This document shows positions 6,536 through 12,008 of a stretch of 12,008 bases of DNA, piece after piece. Within the stretch, counting starts at the first letter, position 1. Every line of letters starts with the position of its first letter. The notes beneath the pieces are model-generated. The model saw only the letters and a program-made list of their open reading frames with translations. It was not told the DNA's origin and did no database searches. This DNA is from DASUZB01 sp036377075 (GTDB lineage: Bacteria > Actinomycetota > CALGFH01), in NCBI GenBank assembly GCA_036377075.1, contig DASUZB010000294.1, positions 1 through 12,008 on the forward strand. Reading direction: 5' to 3'. Both the position numbers and the translations under genes were made by a program.

Positions 6536-6541
6536 GACCGC

Positions 6542-7312
6542 TCAGCCGTCCAGCGGCGGCAGCCGGAAGGCGTGGCCGGCGACCGCGCCGGTGACCCTGG
6601 CGACCTCCTCGACCGTGACGCCGTGCACCGCCGCGACGGTGGCGGCGGTGACCGCCACCCTGCCGGGCCGGTTCGGCTCGCCCCGGTACGGGTGCGGGGT
6701 CAGGAACGGGCTGTCGGTCTCGAGCACCATGCGGTCGAGCGGCACCGCCGCGCACGCCTCGCGCTGGTCCGGCGCGTTGCGGAAGGTGACGGTGCCGGAG
6801 AACGAGACCAGCCAGCCGGCCTCGACCACGCGGGCGGCCTGCTCGGCGTCGCCGGTGAAGCAGTGGAACACCACCCGCTCGGGCGGCCCGGTCGCCTCCA
6901 GCACGCCGACCACGTCCTCGAAGGCGTCGCGGCAGTGCACCACCAGCGCCTTGTCGAGCTCGCTGGCGAGGCGGACGTGGGCCGCGAAGGCGGCCCGCTG
7001 CTCGCCCCGCGGCGAGCGGTCGCGGTAGTAGTCCAGGCCGGTCTCGCCGGCGGCCACCACCTCCTCGCGCTCGAGCAGGCGACGCAGCTCGTCGAGCACG
7101 GACGCGCTCACCTGCGAGGCGTCGTGCGGGTGCACGCCGGCGGTGGCCGCCAGCGGCGCCAGCCGGGCGGCGTCGTCGGCCGCCTGGCGGCTCGACGGCA
7201 GGTCGATGCCCACGTCGACCAGCCGGGCGACGCCCTCGGAGCGGGCCCGCGCCAGCAGCTCGTCCGCCGACCCGTCCAGCAGGTGGAGGTGGCAGTGGGT
7301 GTCGACCAGCAC
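6542..7312 (-). CDS. tatD: TatD family metal-dependent deoxyribonuclease
   Basis: TatD proteins are TIM-barrel metallohydrolases with DNase activity, implicated in DNA repair and quality control. Metal ligands are visible: DTHCHLH (4-10, His6 and His8), GETGLDYY (89-96, Glu90), VVHCRDA (124-130, His126), FHCFTGD (149-155, His150) and ETDSPFLTPHP (198-208, Asp200). With the GTG at 7312 it has 256 residues, the usual length, and begins directly at the first barrel strand; GAAAGG lies nine bases upstream. An ATG at 7354 is also in frame (270 residues), but it lies inside a likely -10 (TATGCT) and adds unconserved residues. It is divergent from the amidase and leads a tatD-ksgA unit. The product is firm; the start is less certain. 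Confidence 0.93.
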   Translation of the reverse strand: MLVDTHCHLHLLDGSADELLARARSEGVARLVDVGIDLPSSRQAADDAARLAPLAATAGVHPHDASQVSASVLDELRRLLEREEVVAAGETGLDYYRDRSPRGEQRAAFAAHVRLASELDKALVVHCRDAFEDVVGVLEATGPPERVVFHCFTGDAEQAARVVEAGWLVSFSGTVTFRNAPDQREACAAVPLDRMVLETDSPFLTPHPYRGEPNRPGRVAVTAATVAAVHGVTVEEVARVTGAVAGHAFRLPPLDG

Positions 7313-7349
7313 GGTGATGGGCCTTTCGTCGCTCCGCGGTGACCCGCCG

Positions 7350-7376
7350 AGCATATTCCCCCCGCCTGGACACCAA
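7350..7376 (-). promoter_or_regulatory. Candidate tatD-ksgA promoter
   Basis: Minus-strand TTGGTG (7376-7371), a 15-base spacer, then TATGCT (7355-7350). A start about seven bases downstream would leave a leader of about 30 bases to the GTG at 7312. The spacer is shorter than ideal. It overlaps the candidate amidase promoter back to back. Confidence 0.35.
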
Positions 7377-7395
7377 GTCGGGCGCCGGGCAGGAT
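7367..7395 (+). promoter_or_regulatory. Candidate amidase promoter
   Basis: TGGACA (7367-7372), a 17-base spacer, then CAGGAT (7390-7395), a -10 form often seen in GC-rich actinobacteria. The predicted start lies near 7402, about 23 bases before the ATG. The -35 overlaps that proposed for tatD on the other strand, so the two genes could compete for polymerase. Confidence 0.4.
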
Positions 7396-7424
7396 CGGAA
7401 GTCCGCGCAGCAGTCCGGGGAGTG

Positions 7425-8873
7425 ATGGCATTGCCAGACGACACGGCCTTCCTCGACGCCACCGCCCAGGCCGAGCTGGTCCGCGGCGGCCAGGCCAGCC
7501 CGCTGGAGCTGGTCGACGCCGCGATCGAGCGCGTCGAGCGGCTCGACGGCACGCTCAACGCGGTGGTCACGCCGCTGTTCGAGCGCGCCCGCGAGGCGGC
7601 GGCCGGTGACCTCCCCGACGGGCCCCTCCGCGGGGTGCCGTTCCTGCTCAAGGACCTGGCGACGCTCTCGGCCGGCGAGCCGTACCACGCCGGCGTCAAG
7701 GCGGTCCGCCAGGCCGGCTACGTCGCCGACCACGACGCGGAGCTGACCAGGCGCTTCCGCGCCGCCGGGCTGGTCTGGCTCGGCAAGACCAGCACCTCGG
7801 AGCTGGGGTTGCTGCCGACGACCGAGGCGGAGGCGTACGGCCCCACCCGCAACCCCTGGGACACCGGCCGCTCCGCCGGCGGCTCCAGCGGCGGCTCGGG
7901 GGCGGCCGTCGCCGCCGGCCTGGTGCCACTGGCCAGCGCGTCCGACGGCGGTGGCTCCATCCGCATCCCGGCCAGCGAGAACGGCCTCGTCGGCCTGAAG
8001 CCGTCCCGCGGCCGCGTGCCGCTCTGGCCGGACCTGGCCGAGGCCTGGGGCGGGATGGTGTCGAGCCTGGCGGTGTCCCGCTCGGTGCGCGACACCGCGG
8101 CGGTGCTCGACGCGGTCGCCGGCCCCTGCCCCGGCGACCTGCACACCCCGCCACGCCCGGCGGGGCCGTACGCGCAGGAGGTCGGTGCCCCGCCGGGAAC
8201 GCTGCGGGTGGGCGTGCTGACCACCGCGCCCGACGGCGCCACCCAGACCGACCCGGAGTGCGCCGCCGCGGCGGAGGCGGCCGGGCGGCTGCTGCAGTCG
8301 CTCGGGCACGTCGTCGAGCAGGCCCACCCATGGGCCATCTTCGACCCGGAGCTGGTCACCGCGTTCCTGCCGTGCTACGGCGCCTGGACCGCCGCGGAGC
8401 TCGACTGGTGGGCGAGCGCGCTCGGCCGCCCGCTGACCGCGGACGACGTCGAGGTCTCGACCTGGGCGGTCGCGGAGACGGGCCGGCAGGTGAGCGCCAC
8501 CCAGTACCTGGAGGGCCTGAGGGCGCTGCACCGCTACTCGGCCGCCGTGCAGTCGTGGTGGGCCGACGGCTGGGACCTGCTGCTCACCCCGACGATCGCC
8601 GAGCCGCCGCCGATCCTGGGCCAGTTCGCCTCCCCGCCCGAGCACCCCCTGCAGGCGGTCTTCCGCGCCGCCGCGATGGTCGCCTACACCATCCCCTTCA
8701 ACATCACCGGCCAGCCGGCGGTCAGCCTGCCGCTGGGCTGGTCGGCCGGCGGCCTGCCGCTCGGCGTCCAGCTGGTGGCCGCCTACGGCCGCGAGGACCT
8801 GCTGCTGCGCGTCGCCGCCCAGCTCGAGGAGGCCGCGCCCTGGGCCGACCGCCGCCCCGCGGTCCACGCCTGA
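7425..8873 (+). CDS. Amidase signature family hydrolase
   Basis: The 482-residue protein has the Ser-cisSer-Lys machinery of the amidase signature family: Lys76 in GVPFLLKD (70-77), the Gly/Ser-rich GRSAGGSSGGSGAAVAAG (148-165) with cis-Ser154, and the nucleophile Ser178 in SDGGGSIRIPAS (173-184). C-terminal FNITGQPAVSLPLGW is also typical. Members include GatA, aryl-acylamidases, nylon-oligomer hydrolases and fatty-acid amide hydrolases. No gatB or gatC adjoins and the middle part (about 300-400, Trp-rich) is unlike GatA, so a free-standing amide hydrolase is more likely; the substrate is unknown. No signal peptide is seen. The ATG at 7425 follows GGGGAG by two bases; TTG 7431 would have better spacing and GTG 7422 is also in frame. 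It is the only full plus-strand gene in a minus-strand housekeeping block. Confidence 0.92.
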   Translation: MALPDDTAFLDATAQAELVRGGQASPLELVDAAIERVERLDGTLNAVVTPLFERAREAAAGDLPDGPLRGVPFLLKDLATLSAGEPYHAGVKAVRQAGYVADHDAELTRRFRAAGLVWLGKTSTSELGLLPTTEAEAYGPTRNPWDTGRSAGGSSGGSGAAVAAGLVPLASASDGGGSIRIPASENGLVGLKPSRGRVPLWPDLAEAWGGMVSSLAVSRSVRDTAAVLDAVAGPCPGDLHTPPRPAGPYAQEVGAPPGTLRVGVLTTAPDGATQTDPECAAAAEAAGRLLQSLGHVVEQAHPWAIFDPELVTAFLPCYGAWTAAELDWWASALGRPLTADDVEVSTWAVAETGRQVSATQYLEGLRALHRYSAAVQSWWADGWDLLLTPTIAEPPPILGQFASPPEHPLQAVFRAAAMVAYTIPFNITGQPAVSLPLGWSAGGLPLGVQLVAAYGREDLLLRVAAQLEEAAPWADRRPAVHA

Positions 8874-8878
8874 TCAGG

Positions 8879-9418
8879 TCAGTTGGGCCGGCCGGCGGCG
8901 CGTGCCCGGCGGGCGGCGGCGACCACCATGTCGAAGAAGGTCTTCTTGCCGCGGGTGTAGGAGGCGCGGTCGTCGCGGAAGCGGGCGGCGAGGCCGCGCT
9001 TGAGCCTGGCGTACTCGTCGGCGGCCTCCGGGTGGGCGCGCAGGTAGTCGCGGAACAGCAGGTGCTCCTCGAACAGGGGGCTGGTGCGCTCCACCATGTG
9101 GACGTGGTGGGTGTGGGGCGAGCCCTTGTAGAAGTAGCGCTGGTCGGGCACGTCGGTCTCGACCTCGGGCGCGTAGCTGTACCCGAGGCCGATCAGGGCG
9201 GCGACCGCCTGCCCCGAGCGCTCGATGTCGTCGACCCCGACGAGGATGTCGATCACCGGCTTGGCCGGCAGCCCCGGCACCGCGGTGGAGCCGATGTGCT
9301 CGATCACGGCGTCGCCGTCGCCGAGCGCGGCGGCGATGCGCTCGCGCTCCTCGACGAAGCGGCGTGGCCAGGCCGGGTCGTACTCGGCCACCTCGACCGG
9401 CTGGGCCGCCTGGGTCAC
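8879..9418 (-). CDS. GrpB/UPF0157 family protein
   Basis: The 179-residue protein has the UPF0157/GrpB pattern: EYDPAWPRRFVEERERI (12-28), IEHIGSTAVPGLPAKPVIDILVGV (39-62, read as two adjoining motifs), GSPHTHHVHMVE (99-110) and a Lys/Arg-rich C-terminal helix. HIGSTAVPG with a following Asp in IDILV resembles a nucleotidyltransferase-like site, and the domain also occurs fused to dephospho-CoA kinase in some actinobacteria. The biochemical role is not established. The start is a GTG at 9418 that overlaps the metG stop as GTGA (9418-9415), so it is probably translated by coupling from the metG message. Its stop lies five bases from that of the convergent amidase, leaving no room for a separate terminator. 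The domain call is confident; function is open. Confidence 0.9.
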   Translation of the reverse strand: MTQAAQPVEVAEYDPAWPRRFVEERERIAAALGDGDAVIEHIGSTAVPGLPAKPVIDILVGVDDIERSGQAVAALIGLGYSYAPEVETDVPDQRYFYKGSPHTHHVHMVERTSPLFEEHLLFRDYLRAHPEAADEYARLKRGLAARFRDDRASYTRGKKTFFDMVVAAARRARAAGRPN

Positions 9419-10998
9419 GATCGGCCCGCCGCCCGCTGCCCGGCAGTCCCGCCGGCGGGACGGCCCTCCTGGTCCAGCCGCGGGAACAGCCCGCCGAGCC
9501 GCTCCACCCGCGCCCCCGCCGGCAGCCCGCCCCAGCGCAGCGCCTCGGGCAGCCTGGCGTCGCGCAGCTCGCCCGGCGCCCCGAGCGCCGCCCAGATGCG
9601 CGGCGCCGCCTTGGTCAGCCACGGCGCGGCGAGCAGGGCGATGATGCGCAGCGCCTCGGCGGCGGTGTAGAGCACCGTGTCGAGCGCGCCGTCGTCGCCG
9701 GCCTTGGCCAGGTCCCACGGCTTGCGCTCGGACAGGTAGCCGTTGGCGCTGGCGACCAGGCGCCAGATGGCGGCGAGGCCGCGCTCGAAGGCGAGCTCGC
9801 CGTCGATGGCGGCCTTGGCGTCGGCGTAGGCGCCCTCGGCCGCCTGCCGCACCGCTTCCTCGGCCGGGCCGGGCTCGCCGGCGGCGGGCAGCGCCCCGTC
9901 CCGGTAGCGCTCCACCATGGCGGTCACCCGGCTGGCCAGGTTGCCCAGGCCGTTGGCCAGGTCGGCGTTGTAGCGCTCGACCATCGCCTCCCAGGAGAAG
10001 TTGCCGTCCTGGCCGAAGGCGACCTCGCGCTGGAAGAAGTAGCGGAAGGCGTCCGAGCCGAACGGCCGCACCAGGTCCTCCGGGGCGATCCCGGTGAGCT
10101 TGGTCTTGCTCATCTTCTCCCCGCCCACCAGCAGCCAGCCGTGCGCCTGTACCGTCCGCGGCACCGGCAGGCCGGCGGCCATCAGGATGGCCGGCCAGAT
10201 GACCGCGTGGAAGCGGACGATGTCCTTGCCGACGAAGTGGTAGTCGGCCGGCCAGACGCGCTCGAAGCGCTCCATGTCGGCGTCCCAGCCCGCGGCGGTG
10301 GTGTAGTTCTGCAGGGCGTCGATCCACACGTAGATGACGTGCGAGGGGTCCCAGGGGACGGGGACGCCCCACTCGAAGCTGGAGCGCGAGATCGACAGGT
10401 CCTGCAACCCCTGCTCGACGAAGGAGCGGACCTCGTGGAGCCGCGCCTCGGGGCGCACGAACTCCGGGTGGTCCCGGTACAGCTCGAGCAACTGGTCGGC
10501 GTACTTGGAGAGGCGGAAGAAGTAGTTCTCCTCGCGCACCATGTCCACCGGGATCCCGTGGATCGGGCACTTGCCGTCGACCAGCTCCTCGGCGGTGTAG
10601 AACTGCTCGCAGGCGACGCAGTAGAGGCCCTCGTAGGCGTCGAGGTAGACGTCGCCCTTCTCGTAGAGCCGCTGCCAGAGGTGCTGCACCGGCACCTCGT
10701 GGCGCTTCTCGGTGGTGCGGATGAAGTCGTCGTAGCCGATGTCCAGGCTTGCCCAGGCCGCCTTCCAGCGCTCCACGATCTGGTCGGTCCATGCCTTGGG
10801 CGCCAGGCCCTTGGCCTCGGCCGCGCGGGCGACCTTCTGGCCGTGCTCGTCGGTCCCGGTGAGGAAGAAGACCCGCTCGCCGTGGGCTCGCCGCCAACGG
10901 GCGAGCACGTCGGCGGCCACGGTGGTGTAGGCGTGCCCGATGTGCGGCTCGTCGTTGATGTAGTAGATCGGCGTGGTGATGTAGGTGGTGTCCTTCAC
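9415..10998 (-). CDS. metG: Methionyl-tRNA synthetase
   Basis: Charges tRNA-Met, including initiator tRNA, with methionine. The 527-residue class I synthetase shows the HIGH motif PHIGHAY (18-24), FFLTGTDEHGQKVA (44-57), a single zinc-knuckle pattern Cys127-x2-Cys130-x13-Cys144-x2-His147, VIYVWIDALQNY (221-232), HFVGKDI (254-260), AHGWLL (285-290) and the KMSKTK loop (295-300). The anticodon-binding helical domain follows (SERKPWDLAK). There is no C-terminal EMAP-type tRNA-binding domain, as in the short actinobacterial enzymes of about 520 residues. The last 30 residues are low-complexity Gly/Arg/Ala. The start is the GTG at 10998 (MKDTTYITTPIYY); the upstream SD is weak. It is followed by an overlapping GrpB gene. 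It is 110 bases downstream of rsmI. Confidence 0.97.
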   Translation of the reverse strand: MKDTTYITTPIYYINDEPHIGHAYTTVAADVLARWRRAHGERVFFLTGTDEHGQKVARAAEAKGLAPKAWTDQIVERWKAAWASLDIGYDDFIRTTEKRHEVPVQHLWQRLYEKGDVYLDAYEGLYCVACEQFYTAEELVDGKCPIHGIPVDMVREENYFFRLSKYADQLLELYRDHPEFVRPEARLHEVRSFVEQGLQDLSISRSSFEWGVPVPWDPSHVIYVWIDALQNYTTAAGWDADMERFERVWPADYHFVGKDIVRFHAVIWPAILMAAGLPVPRTVQAHGWLLVGGEKMSKTKLTGIAPEDLVRPFGSDAFRYFFQREVAFGQDGNFSWEAMVERYNADLANGLGNLASRVTAMVERYRDGALPAAGEPGPAEEAVRQAAEGAYADAKAAIDGELAFERGLAAIWRLVASANGYLSERKPWDLAKAGDDGALDTVLYTAAEALRIIALLAAPWLTKAAPRIWAALGAPGELRDARLPEALRWGGLPAGARVERLGGLFPRLDQEGRPAGGTAGQRAAGRS

Positions 10999-11037
10999 GG
11001 CAGCGTCACGGCCCCCAGGGTGGTGTCAAGGCTCTGG

Positions 11038-11067
11038 AGGCTAGCCAATCAGGGCAATGAGCGTCCA
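11038..11067 (-). promoter_or_regulatory. Candidate metG promoter
   Basis: Minus-strand TGGACG (11067-11062), an 18-base spacer, then TAGCCT (11043-11038) in the 110-base gap between rsmI and metG. It would give a leader of about 32 bases before the GTG at 10998. No T-box or other known leader motif is seen. Only moderately matched to consensus. Confidence 0.3.
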
Positions 11068-11080
11068 CCACGTGCATCCC

Positions 11081-11104
11081 CTCGCTCCTCTCGAAGCTGG
11101 CGAG
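11081..11104 (-). terminator. Weak hairpin after rsmI
   Basis: CTCGC (11081-11085) pairs with GCGAG (11100-11104) across a 14-base loop, starting four bases beyond the rsmI stop. With five pairs it is at best a weak terminator, and rsmI-metG read-through is possible. Confidence 0.25.
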
Positions 11105-11108
11105 CCCG

Positions 11109-11978
11109 TCAGCCGTCCTCGGCCCGGGTGCGGGCGTCGAGCACCGCCTGGTACACCGCCCGCCGCGGCGCGCCGCTGGCGCGGGCGACCGTGCCGACCG
11201 CGTCGCGGGTGCTGGCGCCGTCGGCGACCAGGCGGGCGACCTCGGCGGCGAGCTCGGCGGCGTCGCGGGCGGCCGGCTCGGGGGCGCCGGCGACCACCAC
11301 GGTGAGCTCGCCCCTCGGACCCTGGGCGGCGAGGCGCTCGCGCAGCTCGGTCACGGTGCCGCGCAGGACCTGCTCGTGGAGCTTGGTCAGCTCGCGGGTG
11401 ACCGCGGCCGGCCGCTGCGGCCCGAACGCGGCGGCCATCGCGGCCAGGGTCGCGAGCACCCGGTGGGGCGCCTCGAAGAAGACCATCGTGCGCGGCTCCC
11501 CGGCCAGCTCGGCCAGGCGCCGCTCGCGCGGCCCCGCCTTGCGGGGCAGGAAGCCCTCGAAGCAGAAGCGGTCGGTCGGCAGGCCGCTGAGCACCAGGGC
11601 GGCCAGCACGGCGCTCGGGCCGGGCACCACCTCGACCGGCAGGCCGCGGGCCACGCACGCCTGGATCAGGTCGTGGCCGGGGTCGGAGATGCCCGGCATG
11701 CCGGCGTCGCTGATCAGCGCGACCCGCCGGCCGGCCGCGACCTCCTCCACCAGCGCGGCGGCGCGGGCGTGCTCGTTGCCCTCGTGGTAGCTGACCGTGC
11801 GGGCACGCACGCCGAGGTGGTTGAGCAGCTTGGCCGCCTCCCTGGTGTCCTCGCAGGCCACCACGTCCGCCTCGGCCAGGGCGCTGGCCAGCCGCGGCGG
11901 CGCGTCCCCGAGGTTGCCGATCGGGGTGCCACAGACCACCAGCCGCCCGCCGGCCTCCTGCCGCTCCCGCCCGCTCAT
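11109..11978 (-). CDS. rsmI: 16S rRNA (cytidine1402-2'-O)-methyltransferase
   Basis: RsmI methylates the 2'-O of C1402 in the 16S rRNA decoding centre. The 289 residues are of the tetrapyrrole-methylase-like fold with family motifs LVVCGTPIGNLGD (13-25), ACEDTREAAKLL (41-52), ALISDAGMPGISDPG (87-101), VVPGPSAVLAALVLSGLPTD (117-136), FCFEGFLPRK (138-147), FFEAPHR and TRELTKLHE. The C-terminal ~50 residues form a helical Ala/Arg-rich region (VADGASTRDAVGTVARASG) as in actinobacterial homologues. The ATG at 11978 is preceded by AGGGGC, an SD-like stretch that is very close; residues 1-11 are unconserved, so a start nearer Leu13 cannot be excluded. The promoter lies mostly outside the window. In related genomes rsmI also sits next to metG, which supports the call. 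Confidence 0.96.
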   Translation of the reverse strand: MSGRERQEAGGRLVVCGTPIGNLGDAPPRLASALAEADVVACEDTREAAKLLNHLGVRARTVSYHEGNEHARAAALVEEVAAGRRVALISDAGMPGISDPGHDLIQACVARGLPVEVVPGPSAVLAALVLSGLPTDRFCFEGFLPRKAGPRERRLAELAGEPRTMVFFEAPHRVLATLAAMAAAFGPQRPAAVTRELTKLHEQVLRGTVTELRERLAAQGPRGELTVVVAGAPEPAARDAAELAAEVARLVADGASTRDAVGTVARASGAPRRAVYQAVLDARTRAEDG

Positions 11979-12008
11979 GCCCCTAGCTTGGCACTACTGC
12001 GGGGGGGG
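11979..12008 (-). other. Upstream leader of rsmI with terminal G8 run
   Basis: Only 30 bases precede rsmI. They end in eight consecutive G on the plus strand (12001-12008), which is C8 upstream of the gene. A TAGTGC-like stretch could be a -10, but its -35 would lie outside the window, so no promoter can be called. Confidence 0.3.

Noticed and set aside
6249..8867. An 872-codon minus-strand open frame antisense to the amidase and out of frame with tatD and ksgA
   Set aside because: The composition is low-complexity and typical of GC-rich shadow frames. The amidase, tatD and part of ksgA explain the same DNA with intact motifs.
11024..11029. Perfect minus-strand TTGACA upstream of metG, looking like a -35 element
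   Set aside because: With a 17-base spacer the -10 would be ACGCTG (no match) and transcription would begin inside the metG coding region.
12001..12008. Run of eight G at the window end as a phase-variable tract
   Set aside because: It is cut by the window edge and may be a contig-end or sequencing effect; too little context to claim.

Overview
The window is a very GC-rich chromosomal segment, above 70% GC by eye. Wobble positions are almost all G/C, and GTG/TTG starts and GTGA gene overlaps are frequent. The protein families and the gene neighbourhood point to an Actinomycetota (high-GC Gram-positive) genome. The minus-strand series rsmI, metG, tatD, ksgA, ispE, tRNA-Gln, glmU, prs resembles the conserved block I remember from Mycobacterium tuberculosis (Rv1003 to Rv1018c). 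I cannot place the organism below phylum. Because the rpfB found there between tatD and ksgA is missing, a lineage outside the mycobacterial/streptomycete core is possible.

Layout, left to right. Positions 2-637 (+) hold the C-terminal part of an MFS transporter cut by the window edge. An intercistronic region with a large symmetric inverted repeat (665-756) separates it from convergent genes. On the minus strand come a two-CBS-domain protein of the Hrp1 type (798-1217) and a DJ-1/PfpI family protein (1346-1924), each with its own Shine-Dalgarno (SD) sequence and separated by a strong hairpin at 1299-1330. Next, still minus, are prs (2017-3015) and glmU (3012-4460), which overlap by four bases, preceded by tRNA-Gln(UUG) (4492-4563). 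Then ispE (4629-5531), ksgA (5678-6535) and tatD (6542-7312) follow on the minus strand. A plus-strand amidase (7425-8873) interrupts the block. It is divergent from tatD and ends five bases from the end of a minus-strand GrpB/UPF0157 gene (8879-9418). That gene overlaps metG (9415-10998). rsmI (11109-11978) ends the window.

Functionally the minus-strand block is housekeeping. rsmI and ksgA modify 16S rRNA, and metG plus the tRNA serve translation. glmU makes UDP-GlcNAc for the cell wall, prs makes PRPP, ispE supplies MEP-pathway isoprenoid precursors, and TatD is a metal-dependent nuclease. The amidase, GrpB, PfpI and CBS genes look like lineage-specific additions. I found no IS element, CRISPR array, prophage, toxin-antitoxin or defence cassette. 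No intergenic stretch exceeds about 165 bases. The least explained structure is the inverted repeat at 665-756. I see no convincing new multi-gene system here.
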